A stretch of DNA of 64,000 nucleotides from Paracamarosporium sp. OC-R06-R3 (Eukaryota; Ascomycota; Dothideomycetes; Pleosporales; Didymosphaeriaceae), in contig JACVRA010000050.1 in the NCBI GenBank assembly GCA_019828545.1, forward strand, positions 682,001 to 746,000. Reading direction: 5' to 3'. Positions within the stretch are counted from its first letter, which is position 1. Each line of letters begins with the position of its first letter. Below are positions 12,333 through 23,925 of the stretch, in pieces. The notes beneath the pieces are model-generated. The model was not told the origin of the DNA and did no database searches. It saw only the letters and a program-made list of their open reading frames with translations. The position numbers and the translations under genes were made by a program.

Positions 12333-13719
12333 ATGGGGTCCAAATTCGAGCCTTTGAAGAATGATTTGATCCTGCGGACGGCGAGAGGTACTTGTTCCCT
12401 GCCTTCATTTGGTATTCGACTGCGGGCTGATCAATTGGGCAGGAGAAAAGGTCGAGCGTCCGCCCATGTGGGTGATGCGTCAAGGTGAGTACCGTGTCGG
12501 CTACTATAGAAGAGAAGACGCTCATTCGTATAGCTGGACGATACCTCCCCGAATACCACGAAGCCAAAGGCAAGCATGACTTCTTTGAATGCTGCCGGTC
12601 GCCCGAAATCGCCTCGACGCTTACCCTCCAGCCCATCGAACGGTATGCCGGGCTTATCGACGCTGCCATCATATTCTCGGACATCCTGGTAATACCACAA
12701 GCAATGGGCATGGAGGTCATAATGGTAGATAAAAAGGGACCGCATTTCCCGGAGCCGCTGCAAGGGCCCGATGACAAGCAGTACCAGGAAGTCATGGAGC
12801 GCGAGGTGGACGTGAAAGAGTCGCTGGACTATGTATACAAGGCGATCACGCTCACGAGACAAAAGTTGGCGGGCCGCGTCCCATTGATAGGCTTCTGTGG
12901 AGCTCCTTGGACACTGCTGTGCTACATGGTGGAAGGCGGAGGAACCAAGCTTTTTATTCAGTCAAAGACTTGGGTCTTCAAGCACGCAGAAGAAAGCAAG
13001 GCGCTGTTGCAAAAGATTGCAGAGCTCTGCGTCGAGTACTTGGCCTTGCAAGTCCAGGCTGGTGCCCAGGTATGACCATAGTTCATACGCAGGGGACTTT
13101 GCTGACACTACACAGATGCTCCAAGTCTTCGACTCGTGGGCCGGCGAGCTTTCTCCATCATCATTCAAGTCCTTCTCCCTTCCATATCTCACCTACATCG
13201 CCGACAACGTTCCGAAGCGACTTGCGGAGCTCGGACTCGAGCGCGTTCCGATGACGGTATTCGCAAAAGGCGCATGGTACGCGCTAGAAGACCTCTGCAA
13301 AACCAGCTACAATGTCATTGGTCTAGACTGGCTGCATGATCCGGCCGAAGCGTACAAAGTTGCGCGCGCATATGGCAAGACTCTGCAAGGTAACGCAGAC
13401 CCCGGTGTGCTATATGGTGGACGAGAGGCCATCACGGCTGTCGTCAAGGAAATGGTCGCAGGTTTCGGCGGAGGGAAGCAAGGATGGATTGCCAATCTTG
13501 GTCACGGTATGCATCACCATATCATTTGGACGCGCATACTAACATGCAATAGGCATTACGCCATTTGTCAAGCCTGACGATCTCAAGTTCTTCTTCGAGG
13601 AAATTCACAAGCATACTGCGTCCAATCAAGAAGCGGGTGGAGAAACAACAGAAGAACCTTCCACACGGGATCTAGCGATGCGCGGGGAGCCAAGCAAGAA
13701 TCTTCTGCATGGAATCTAA
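12333..13719 (+). CDS. HEM12: Uroporphyrinogen decarboxylase
   Basis: Cytosolic haem-pathway enzyme that converts uroporphyrinogen III to coproporphyrinogen III. Exons are 12333-12387, 12443-12484, 12534-13069, 13116-13506 and 13553-13719, giving 396 residues with all phases consistent. Signature 1 ([16 protein letters not shown]) is assembled across intron 2. Signature 2 ([19 protein letters not shown]) is intact in exon 3, and the C-terminal [12 protein letters not shown] is joined across the last intron. Introns of 46-55 nt carry CTGAC or CTAAC branch sites. The C-terminal tail after [10 protein letters not shown] is slightly longer than usual and low in complexity. Head-to-head with MSH1. 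Confidence 0.95.
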
Positions 13720-14488
13720 CGATGAGACTCATTTAGCGATATATTAGATCTAAGATGAGCAAAAATGTATTTAGTATACCCAAGAAATCGCTCCTCATCA
13801 AAAGCAAATTCTTTGATCGACTACCACCGACTGATGAGTGTATATAATGATGGAGTATCTGCTGACATTGCTATGTTGATGTCGAAGCGTCTTAGAAAGA
13901 TGTAGTAAGGTGGTGCATGGGGTTTGTTTGTTGCGCTATACACTACAATCACGATGCAAGCCTGATGCCCTAACCCGAATGCCTGTGCACACAACCACAG
14001 GACTGCCGACCCATGGATCTATTGATATAACAGATCCTTGTTAAGTGCGGTGGATTTACGTGCAAACATCTGTTATGTTATTGTAGCCCTTCTCCAATTT
14101 GCTTTCGTCCATATAGATACGAAAATTACAGTAGCGTTAATGCCTACGCGCCTAATATGGTGAAGCTATTTCTTATGAAAGAATGTAGGCCTAGATAACG
14201 AAGACCGTGCCGTACCAATTATGGCCCGTGCCTAGAAAACAAAGTTATGTGTACCTAGGTAGTGTACAAGTGTGGCGGTAGGTTGTGAGCAGTGCGCATG
14301 TGCGGAATAATTGAAGGATCAGACTGAGGCTATATTGTATGAAGCTACAAACAGTATATGAGTAGGGGCTATAAACAGCGCTAGTACAGGGTTGGCAGTA
14401 TCAACTCATCTAAGGTGAGTTACCACTGCGTGTAAGCCCAGAGAGATTCTAAACCGTGACAACAAGCTACTGAAACGGGCACGCTAAT
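13720..14488. other. Intergenic region between convergent genes
   Basis: AT-rich 3' flank shared by HEM12 and the HET-domain gene. No coding signal or clear repeat seen. Confidence 0.55.
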
Positions 14489-16372
14489 TCATACGATTAC
14501 AAAGTTACGTGACTCTACTAACCCTATGCCCACATAAGACATGATATTAGATAAGTCGTTGACTGGATCCACGGCAAGTCGACGGTGCTGATTCGTCGAT
14601 TGCTGTTGGGTGGACGTTTCTTGTAATTGCTCTGGGCCCCACTGCCACTGTGCATAAAGTGGAAGACAATCATATGGGATATATGATAAGCATGAGATGA
14701 GCTTGAATCGATTTGGCTCAGTGGGTCTTAGCAACCACGGTCCGCCATTGATGTATGCTGCACCGTTAGTTGTGACGATATTTGGTGAAGTCCCACGGAA
14801 TACCACGCCCCTAAAGCTATGCATGTATACAACAAGATCCGTTGGATACACATCAATTCCAAGGTGCCAGATGGCTTTATCCTTGAATATCTTTTTCTTT
14901 TCCCAGACGCTTTTGTCCTTGGCGTAAAATCTGGAATCTATGATACCACGAAGGATGATCTGGGTATAAGGAACCGTATTATCTCTGTTATCTTCGCAAA
15001 ATTGTTCATGCTCGACTGGAGGAGGCCAGGAAGCCAGCTTTCTTGGTCGCGACAACAACGGCGTTCTTATTGGCACGTATGTTCTGTCCCATGCGTTTTC
15101 GATCTTTCGCAGGTTGTTGACGATGTCGCTTCTAAGTTTCGACAGTGCGCGTCTGCAAAACAGTTTACCAGCAAGGCGCCAATCTATTACCCATGAGGGA
15201 AGTGTTTGCTCAGATATCGCATCATCATCATCATCATCAACGTCAAAAGCTTTGAATTTAGCAAGCACGGATAGGCCTCCCTTCATTAGCAGGGCCCAGG
15301 TTACAGCGCAGAGCAAAGAAGATAAATCCGCGGAGTAGTCGATTGGAATGAAGACTTCGTGCTGTCTAGCTGCTGTCCAATCTTGAAATGGCATTGACTT
15401 TGCAGGAAATCCCGTAATTCCTAAAATCCCGTAGATGTAGTCCCTTGGATTTGTCGCGCCCAGAGTGCTTGTGTCTAGGAGTGTCTCAATGAAATCTGGC
15501 CGGATGTCCCTTTTCACCGAGAATTGCTCGAAGCAACTGAGATTCCGTCGGTGAAGCCGATCCAGGGTGGATAGTGCAGCGATTTGGGCCAGAATATCAT
15601 CTTCACCTCGCTCTACGAACTTCTTCACATCCTTCCTCCTTTCTTTCGATTTGACGTAAGCTTGCAAGTGGGGGAGTGTTAAAAGTAATTTCGGCTTCGA
15701 CAACAACTGGGACCACTGGAACGATAGAGCACCGCATCGAAGGACCAAGTTTCGAGCAGCAAATATCTCTTGTTGAACCCACATCCGTCGAAACCAAGGT
15801 CGATTGTAGATATACGAGAGTCCTGTCATGATACGCCATACGTCGAACACATTCTCAGCGGACGAGTTCTCAGAGATCGAAGCAGCAGCAACTAGCAAAT
15901 TGTTTAGATCCTCATGAGCGGGTCCCAACCATGCGATCACCGTAGTTGCCTTTTGGTATATCATCAACATGTTCCATACCTGTTGACTCTTTTCTTTATC
16001 ATCACTTTGATTGATGCAGATTGCATCTACCCAGAGATATTGGATTGGTTTCTCGGAGTGACGGAGCGCCCGTAAGGCTTTAGAGAGATTTCGCGAAATC
16101 GGAAAGTCGACGCCATTACATATGATAATCCCTCCATTATTACTGTTTCCCCAGGTATAAGAAAGAGCGTCGAATTCAATGAGGTGGTCCTCTTCGCTGG
16201 AAGGTAAACGGATTCCGATGCCTTCAAATGTGGGATGCAAGATATCTGCGGGATAGAGGTCGCAGATCAGTGGAGAACGAGGAGCCCCGAGGTCTCTATG
16301 AAGACGCATAATTCTGGTTTGGTAGGGTTTGATCGGATGATACATCTCTCGCGATTTGGGATTGGTGTCCAT
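14489..16372 (-). CDS. HET-domain (heterokaryon incompatibility) protein
   Basis: Single-exon gene of 627 residues starting at ATG 16372. The HET domain occupies about residues 65-215: FDALSYTWG, then YLWVDAICINQSD, WLGPAHEDL, and RPWFRRMWVQQEI. This order is diagnostic of the family. NPRDYIYGILG (about residue 310) is the usual downstream element. HET-domain proteins act in non-self recognition and regulated cell death after hyphal fusion; most copies have no assigned partner. A run of Asp residues (about 15220-15245) lies in a variable region before the LPSWVIDW motif. No NACHT, WD or ankyrin partner is seen in this protein or its neighbours. Confidence 0.9.
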   Translation of the reverse strand: MDTNPKSREMYHPIKPYQTRIMRLHRDLGAPRSPLICDLYPADILHPTFEGIGIRLPSSEEDHLIEFDALSYTWGNSNNGGIIICNGVDFPISRNLSKALRALRHSEKPIQYLWVDAICINQSDDKEKSQQVWNMLMIYQKATTVIAWLGPAHEDLNNLLVAAASISENSSAENVFDVWRIMTGLSYIYNRPWFRRMWVQQEIFAARNLVLRCGALSFQWSQLLSKPKLLLTLPHLQAYVKSKERRKDVKKFVERGEDDILAQIAALSTLDRLHRRNLSCFEQFSVKRDIRPDFIETLLDTSTLGATNPRDYIYGILGITGFPAKSMPFQDWTAARQHEVFIPIDYSADLSSLLCAVTWALLMKGGLSVLAKFKAFDVDDDDDDAISEQTLPSWVIDWRLAGKLFCRRALSKLRSDIVNNLRKIENAWDRTYVPIRTPLLSRPRKLASWPPPVEHEQFCEDNRDNTVPYTQIILRGIIDSRFYAKDKSVWEKKKIFKDKAIWHLGIDVYPTDLVVYMHSFRGVVFRGTSPNIVTTNGAAYINGGPWLLRPTEPNRFKLISCLSYIPYDCLPLYAQWQWGPEQLQETSTQQQSTNQHRRLAVDPVNDLSNIMSYVGIGLVESRNFVIV

Positions 16373-17955
16373 TTCTGCTTGTCCGACGTTTCGCGATGCC
16401 TAAACACGTACGATACGTAGGCACTCTAGATTTAGGCACGACACACTCTCACGTGCTGTTAGGCGTCGAGGAGAAGGGAACGAAGGTCGAGATGCGATGA
16501 AGTTGAGGTTTCGAACAGGACACAGTGGCGAGTTAGTGCTCAAGTCTTATCGAAGAATCGGCAAAGCTTTTAAAGAACACGAGGCTCTCGGAGCCTGGTG
16601 ACCCGGCTCGGAACGTCAATGGCGGCCAGCCTTACGACCATTACAAGCTGTGGTCATGCAAAAGGCGAGGGATAGCGGTATAACAGAAGAAGAGGCTGTG
16701 AGGAACGAGCACTCAAATTGAGGAAGGTGTGCATGTAGCAGATCTGAACAGCATTGCTGTATACAGCTCTGCTGTGCCGTGTTGTTTTACGAGTAATCAC
16801 GTTCCAAGATTTAGCGTAGTACGGTGTAACCCTACTACATGTCATGGGCGTATCGCATTGTCTCGGGATTTCTTCGGTATATCTTACACTGGACGGCTTT
16901 TGATTGGACGTTCTAAGGTAGAGATAGCGTTAGGTTTTGTTACGTTGCTATGGTAGCAAGTTAACTGAAGTGCATGTAAGTACCTTCGAATCTTAGATGG
17001 AGTATCTTTGTTACTTGTGCTTTCTTAACAGACCTCTAATTCTCCAATAAAGCCACAAACTTACGATTAAATATGTAAGGGCTCGGGTTGCCATCGATCA
17101 AGTCCTTTCTCAGAGCATAAGTGTTTCTGAAGTGGAATCCTGGATCCCGCTTCCATCGAAAAAGACCATTAACAGGGTGGAGATGTTGAACAAAGTCCAA
17201 AAGGATGTCACAACAACATGACGTGATACGCTCACTCTTCTTGAGGAATGGGGCTCGTAAGTACCAGCTTACCAGTATCTCCTCACAACCACGCTGACAG
17301 AATTCCAGGCGCAAGTAGGGCGCAAGTGAGGCACAAGTGGAAAAAGTCCGGCAACACAAGAACCTGGAAAATCGGGTTTTGCCCTAATGACCCTAAGGCC
17401 ATTCGATCCGACATCACCTCACATGATCATCGGTGGACTGTTGAAAAAAAAAAAGGTCTTCCTGAATGTCAATTCGAGAAGACTTTGCACGAACTTCCTG
17501 GCCGCATCATCATCGGTGCTCAAGTCGTAACCTTTTGGAGCAGTGATGGTGCAAATGGTTGGTTCAAGACCATTGCGGGGGGCTTGGACTGCGAGAGATT
17601 TGGAGTCGATTTCAAGACCTAGCATTATAGAGGTGGTGACTGGGACTTTACGGTGTGGACAGTGGATAGGCATTTGTACGAGAGAGCTTGAATTGCTTGC
17701 TGTTGCAGTAAGATGTATCTGAGTGTTTCACTAGGCACCTGAGAACGCGTGAGGTACACAATACCTAGGTGAGGGGGTGGTGAGCGTGGGTAGTGTGGGC
17801 TCTTGGGGTGTGGTTTGGAACAGTGTGGGTTCAACGAGGGGTTGAATGTTCACGTGTGATATATTCTAGGCAAATTTGACGTACGGCATAAATCTTTTTC
17901 ATTTATTTTCGCGATAAATCATATCAATGCGGCCTGATGAGCACATCCTTGCCCT
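16373..17955. other. Long intergenic stretch with unresolved short reading frames
   Basis: No gene could be resolved. A 124-codon plus frame (17248-17622) and minus frames at 17036-17359 and 17419-17673 overlap, and none shows a known motif. On the minus strand a pyrimidine run followed by CAACAG (plus-strand A run near 17444-17455) looks like a 3' splice site, so a small minus-strand gene is possible. I could not build a convincing model. Confidence 0.35.
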
Positions 17956-18515
17956 TCACTTGTCTTCTTCACCAATGTCCTCATACCTAACTCTGTTAGT
18001 AGGATTCTCGAAAACATAATTTGAATGACTCACCATTCTTCTGGATGCTCCTTGATAAACTTCTTCATGAGAGTCTGCAAGTCCTTGTTGTGCAGCACGA
18101 CCACCTCAATACCCTTTTGCTTCAGATACTCCTCACCTCCAAGGAAGTTCTTGTTTTCACCAATGACAACGCGCTTCACCTTGTACATGACACAAGCACC
18201 CGTGCACATGTCACAGGGTGACAGTGTTGTGTACATGGTAGCACCGTGATACACAGAGGCCGGCAGGCGCCCGGCATTCTCTAGGCAGGATATTTCGGCC
18301 TGGAGGCAGTCAGGAGGCAGCAATATAAGGCACCCCACCTCTGCTTACCAACGTACATGAAGTGTGGCGCTGCCTTTTTGGATGCGCATGTTGTGGCCTT
18401 GGCCAATGACCTTGCCATCAGCGCTGACAAGAGCAGCGCCGATGGGCACTCCACCCTCTTCACCGCCCTTGTGGGCTTCGTCGAAAGCGACTTTGAAGCC
18501 GATGTCTGAATCCAT
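17956..18515 (-). CDS. FCY1: Cytosine deaminase
   Basis: Zinc enzyme of pyrimidine salvage that deaminates cytosine to uracil (and 5-fluorocytosine to 5-fluorouracil). Exons (minus) are 18515-18357, 18299-18034 and 17986-17956, giving 151 residues, close to the yeast enzyme. The zinc site is built across intron 1: TLH-AE (HAE) in exons 1/2, then SPCDMCTGAC (PCxxC). The second intron (47 nt) splits the Trp codon of EEW-YEDIGEEDK, which matches the known WFEDIGE-type C-terminus. Without that splice the protein would end prematurely at EEW. Cytosolic; no targeting signal. Confidence 0.92.
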
Positions 18516-19391
18516 CGATGCTATGAAAAAGTGGTGGCCTTTTGCCGTCTAAGTGGACTCAAGATGTACACGCCAAGAGATTGTCGAGATGCAATGTGCC
18601 AGAACGGAATTGGACTAGCAACGGTGTGATGGTCGCGGGCAGGCAGAGCAGAGCAGCTGTTTGTGTGCAAAGCACGAATGAGGTATTCACAGCTGCGGCT
18701 CGCCAATCGGGAGGCGACTGGACCCTGCAGATTGTGTCATTGGCTAGTTCTGCTGGTGGCCCGAGCGCATCGAAGGTGCGGTTCCTTGGGGACGTGGGGG
18801 ACGGGAACCGCTGTTCTGCCCGCCGAATCTCGTCTCCCTGCCCATTTTCTGAATTTCTGTTTGCATCTGCGGCTTTGCTGGAGACGCTGCTATCGTTTGC
18901 ACGCACTGTCGACACGGTGAAGGGTGTGCAGGCGGCAGGATTAGACGTGGAAAGGCGTGGAATCACACCGAAGCTTCTCTCGCTCGGCGCAGTCGGTGCA
19001 TTTGCAAGATCCCGGTTGACTACTTTTAAGTCCAAAAGCTTTCACCCTCCACACACACATATCCCACCGTGATCGCTTGTGCAGACTACTGACTTCCTCA
19101 AGTACCTTGCCGGACCCTCCGCAGACGCACTGGGACTTTGAAACCCCGTTTGCGAACTGTACGTTCTGTCCCCGCCGCCTCAGCCTTGCCTGCAAGCGAC
19201 GCGGCTGCCACTGCGCGCGTCGGGCAGGCAAAGACGGGTCGCACCTGCCTGAACCACGAAAATCTCACTAACGCACCTTCCTCCAGTATATAGCACGCAG
19301 CACCCTCAACCGACCCAAGACTCGAAGACTCGATCCTCACCACCCCCACTAACCCCTCCACGCCTCCGACTCAACCCCTGCAGTCGCGAAG
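18516..19391. other. Intergenic promoter region between FCY1 and the Ydj1-type gene
   Basis: GC-rich sequence between two divergently transcribed genes. Long open frames exist on both strands but are compositional. A GAAGCTTC palindrome at 18970-18977 matches a minimal two-unit heat-shock element, which would suit the J-protein gene to the right; this is weak on its own. Confidence 0.45.
19287..19293 (+). promoter_or_regulatory. TATA box candidate of the Ydj1-type gene
   Basis: TATATAG lies 99-105 nt upstream of ATG 19392, followed by a C-rich leader. Consensus match only. Confidence 0.45.
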
Positions 19392-20772
19392 ATGGTCAAA
19401 GACCAGAAGTTCTACGACATCCTGGGGGTGTCGCCAGATGCCACCGAGGCTCAGCTGAAGTCGGCCTACAAGAAGGGCGCTCTCAAGCACCACCCAGGTA
19501 CGTTTTTCGCCTCCCAGTACAAGCAACAAAGGCCTTGCTAACAGCGCCGCAGATAAGAACGCACACAACCCCGACGCCGCGGAAAAGTTCAAAGACCTCT
19601 CACATGCCTACGAAGTCCTCTCCGATCCCGAAAAGCGACAATTATACGACCAGTATGGCGAGGAGGGTCTCGAGCAGGGCGGTGCCGGAGGTGGCATGGC
19701 TGCTGAGGACCTTTTTGCCCAGTTCTTCGGCGGCGGCGGCGGTGGCCCATTCGGCGGCATGTTCGGCGGTGGTATGCGAGAGCAAGGTCCCAAGAAGGCG
19801 CGCACAATTTCCCACGTTCACAAGGTTTCGCTCGAGGACATCTACCGCGGAAAGGTTTCCAAGCTGGCTCTGCAGAAGTCAGTCATCTGCCCCAAGTGCG
19901 ATGGTCGCGGAGGCAAGGAAGGTGCTGTCAAGAAGTGCGCTGGCTGTGATGGCCGCGGTATGAAGCACATGATGCGCCAGATGGGTCCCATGATCCAGCG
20001 CTTCCAGACCGTCTGCCCCGACTGCCAGGGTGAGGGAGAGATCATCCGTGACCGCGACCGATGCAAGCAGTGCAACGGCAAGAAGACCATCATCGAGCGT
20101 AAGGTGCTCCACGTCCACGTTGACCGCGGTGTCAAGTCCGGCCACCGGATCGAGTTCCGTGGGGAGGGTGACCAGCTGCCCGGTGTCGAGCCCGGCGACG
20201 TCGTTTTCGAAATCGAACAGAAGCCGCACCCAAGATTCCAGCGAAAAGACGACGACCTGTTCTACCAGGCCGAAATCGACCTGCTTACTGCGCTTGCGGG
20301 TGGTAAGATCCACATTGAGCACCTTGACGAACGGTGGTTAACCGTCGACATTATCCCTGGCGAGTGCATCAGCCCTGGTACGTATATCCCGTAGTCACGG
20401 ATTCTCTGTCAGAACAACAACTAACTTATATTAGGTGAGGTCAAGGTCATTCGTGGCCAAGGTATGCCATCGTACCGCCACCACGATTACGGAAACCTGT
20501 ACATCCAGTTCGACGTCAAGTTCCCCGAACGCCTCGGCGGCGAAGAAGGCGCACCCATGTCCGAAGAGCAGATCAGAGCTCTCGAGTCTGTTCTACCTCC
20601 CCGCACAGCCGCTGCCACTGCACCCCCGAGCGACGCCATGGTTGAGGACTTCACTCTCGAGACCGTGGATGCTGCACGGGAAGGTGGACGTGCGCGCGGA
20701 ATGGCGGGCATGGAGGACGATGATGATGACATGCACCCTGGTGCCGAGCGCGTACAGTGCGCTTCGCAGTAA
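19392..20772 (+). CDS. YDJ1: Type I J-protein (Ydj1/Mas5), Hsp40 co-chaperone
   Basis: Cytosolic Hsp70 co-chaperone. Exons are 19392-19497, 19553-20377 and 20435-20772, giving 422 residues. The J domain (residues 1-70) has its HPD motif restored across intron 1 (HHP-D). A Gly-rich stretch ([15 protein letters not shown]) and a zinc domain with four CxxCxGxG-type repeats ([32 protein letters not shown]) follow, then the C-terminal substrate domains. The last four residues are CASQ, a CaaX box for farnesylation, which tethers yeast Ydj1 to ER and mitochondrial membranes. An Asp-rich patch precedes the tail. Confidence 0.96.
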
Positions 20773-20965
20773 ACAAGCAGGCGAGGTGCAGGGATAAAAC
20801 CGTATTTAACGAGGGCAATGTACGGGACGAGGATACGAAGCGCAGCCGCAATGGGATGAACGAGTGAATGACAAGCGACATCCACGTCAGCTATGCGATT
20901 TGAGGATTTGCATTTGGAGGTGTTCAGGCACGGTCAGGTTTTTGCCCACGACATGACATGCCTGG

Positions 20966-20995
20966 GCACATACACACACGCACACACAGACACAC
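20966..20995. repeat. CA-rich microsatellite
   Basis: Imperfect (CA)n tract interrupted by G, in the 3' flank of the Ydj1-type gene. Confidence 0.7.
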
Positions 20996-21303
20996 TGTTT
21001 TTGGCTTTTTCTACGGGCATGTGCGATTTTCCCTTTTCCATTAGACGGGGCGGGCGGTTGGTTTTCTCTTCTTTTCTTGATTTCAATTTTTCCCCCTCTT
21101 CATGTCTCATGTCGATCAGCATTGTTAATGTTTGAGTGCTGCTCATGCTCATGAGGCGTTTCCCAGACGCGGAGGATTTCGCTTGTGTGGATTGGGTCGG
21201 GGTGATGAGTGATGATGGTGTTGGTGGTGACAAAGCAGAAGAGGCATAGTGTGCCTAGGCAGAAAATGGAGTTTGTAATCTTTATTGCTTTCACGGTTTG
21301 ATG

Positions 21304-21329
21304 TGATGATGGTGATGATGGTGATGATG
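21304..21329. repeat. GATGATGGT short tandem repeat
   Basis: About three copies of a 9-nt GATGATGGT unit in non-coding sequence. Confidence 0.65.
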
Positions 21330-23925
21330 CACGTGATTCAACTGATGTTTGGAGGTATAAAAGCGGACAGAATGTCGTCAACGTTTCTAGTCTTCACACT
21401 GCTGCTCGCTTCGCTAGAAAGCGGTTAAATCCTTCCACCAATCGTCAATGGAGAATTAAAAACGATTGCGACGGCGTACATGGGGAGTGTTGTGTGTTGC
21501 GGTCGACGTAAAGGTTGCAAGAGAAAAAATCATGTGGTTGGCGTGAGAAGTGAAGTAAAACTGGAACACCCATCGTTCAAGATCATAATGTGGAGGAGGA
21601 GCGGTGGAGAGCACATGTAAAGTTCTCCGCTTTTGTGGGAATGATCCAAAGACCTGAGGTAAAATTGCATGTGGACTAAAAGTTGTACTAGGGTTTGGAA
21701 TGAAGAAACAGACGAGGAGATGTCATGGTGTGGTGGACGACGCAAACGACTTATATGAAGCGATTACATGGGGGAGAGGCGGTGCGTTGGATTACACCGA
21801 GGTCGTTGGGTTAGTGGAAGCGAGGAAAGTCTATGGGGCCTACTTTTACGACGCGGAAATGTCCTGCTTGGAAACTTGGAAACGAAGAGGAAAGAAGCCG
21901 CCATGGAGGGGAAGGGAAAGATGTTAGAAATACGGAAGTCATGGCTTTCATGGGAGCGACTTTGAATTGGGACATTTACTATCATCTATTATGCCGACGA
22001 AAAGCCTTGCTTGGAGATGATCTGAGGGGAAGGAGTGGACGACTAAAAAAGTCACTGGGGATAAGGTCATGTGGTGAGGAGGAAGAGCGCTGGGAGACAA
22101 GGAGTCTTTTGTTTGTAAACGGGTTGGAAGTTCGTGGGCCTACTCTGGGACCTGAAACATTCGATACTGAAATTATATTTGGAGTGGCGCACGCGACCCA
22201 AAACACTGATTTCAGACCTGGGATATGAGGGCATCGCTGGGACACACCTACACTGCACCGCTTTCGTGAGAGTGGCCAAAGAGTGCAGAGTGTTGGGTGT
22301 TGGGAATTGATATTTCCCCCTTCCAGCTCATGATGGAGGAGGGAGAGAGTAAGTAGTGGAGCTTGAGGCAACAACAAACCTTTTTTGCATGTGGAAGTAA
22401 GGCGCTGGACTGGGAACAAAAGTAGTACCAATCACACACGATGAGGTTTGTGCGTTGCATTGGTCTCGGCGGAACGTTACTCGAGTGGCTGTCCTTCAGG
22501 GTACGGTGCCTTTCAAAGCCATGTGCATGGGAGACGGACTGAAAACTAGTTCAAATACCTGTCCATGGAACTTGTCCGTGGTCGCTTGTGAATGGAAGGG
22601 CGATGTGATCCACTATTGATACAATTTGTATCGATAGAGGGTAGGAAGCTTGTGGGTTCTTGGTAACTTGCTTCATTTTTTAGAGCCTTGAAACTCTTTA
22701 AAAACGCCACCGATGTCCTCATATATGGTGTGTATTGTATAATCTCCCATAGCTGCGGTGCGAGGGGTAAGTGATACTTGGTTGGAGGCCTATATTTCAA
22801 ATTAGTAGCGAAATTTGCTATGTGATTCTCCAAAAAAAGACATGAACAACATGGTTTGGTGAATTTGTCAGGTATTTGTAGACTTCAGCTGGTTTAAGCA
22901 CTAAAAAGTTCAGGTTGCGCGTTCTGTGGATCTTGATCCTCGCCTGTCTGTCGTTCATGATAGCGCATGCCTATTTGAATATTTCTCATCACGCCCACCA
23001 TCGGCACGAACTATATCATGCGACATATGGCGTCGTGCCTCGATGGCCACCCGACAGTGAACGTTCGTGCAGGTCGTTATCACCTCGTTTAACTTCGTTG
23101 TACGTGTTCTTTAGATAATCTGAGATCTCACTCGCTACACGTTGCTAATGTACATCGTAGGACAAGGTGTTTCAAGTGCTTTGTGTCTAATTCTTTACCT
23201 TCCATAACGGGAGACTTGCAGGCGACACTGCCCCATCGAAGCGAATGCGATGTCGTGCATTTATCAGCTCGCTTCGCCTCTTCCGTGGTCACACTTCACT
23301 ATCACCATAAGACACAGCTCAGCCTTGCCTCTGCTGCAGGTCATTATTGACCGGAAAACCTTCTTGCAGCCTTCTCGCAGCTACACTACATCATCTTGTG
23401 CAGGAATGTGAAATGATAAGGGGGTCACCAGTCTGTTCGAGGCATTTGTGAAGCGAAAACGGTGCACGGATGACGTGGCGCTGCGAGCTGCAATATTGAT
23501 ACAGCCCCCAACTGCGCCTCGCGGAGCCGCACAGGCTTGAAAACTCACGGTTCGTCCCAACTCCTTCCGACCTCCGCCAATTCATCGTACCCCAGATTTT
23601 TCTTCCGTTCGGCCCGATTTCTTGTCTTCGCCAGCGCCTTTGCGAGCTGCACCGTGTGCGTGGGAGTGCTGCCTTTTGTTGAAAACACCTCTATTGTTGA
23701 GATCTGAAGCTGTCGTTACAGCGGTTTTTGTCTCGTTCGAATCAACTATGTTGCAAATGAAGAACTTCCGAAGTGCAGCCGCAAACGCAAATGGTGCCGA
23801 AGCAAATGCTAGAGTCTTTGCAACAAGTCCCGATACACTACACGGGAAAAAGGAAAAAATTGGCACTTGGTTGTGCGAAGAGGGTAGATAACGAGCTTGT
23901 CTTCATCTTGAACATTTCGCTTACC

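Larger units (their letters stand above)
20773..23925. other. Gene-poor stretch of about 3.1 kb
   Basis: No supported gene. Short frames on both strands (for example 21833-22228 plus, 21982-22431 minus, 22546-22833 minus) have no motif and no convincing splice pattern. It contains a CA-rich tract (20966-20995) and a GATGATGGT tract (21304-21329). The plus strand of 21500-22450 is unusually purine-rich (GGAG/GAAG). The right end is the leader of the CorA-like gene and includes a short upstream open frame (23748-23891). Confidence 0.5.

Noticed and set aside
18542..19072. 176-codon plus frame and overlapping 158-codon minus frame
   Set aside because: Both are open because the region is GC-rich; neither has a motif and both lie in the FCY1/Ydj1-type gene promoter region.
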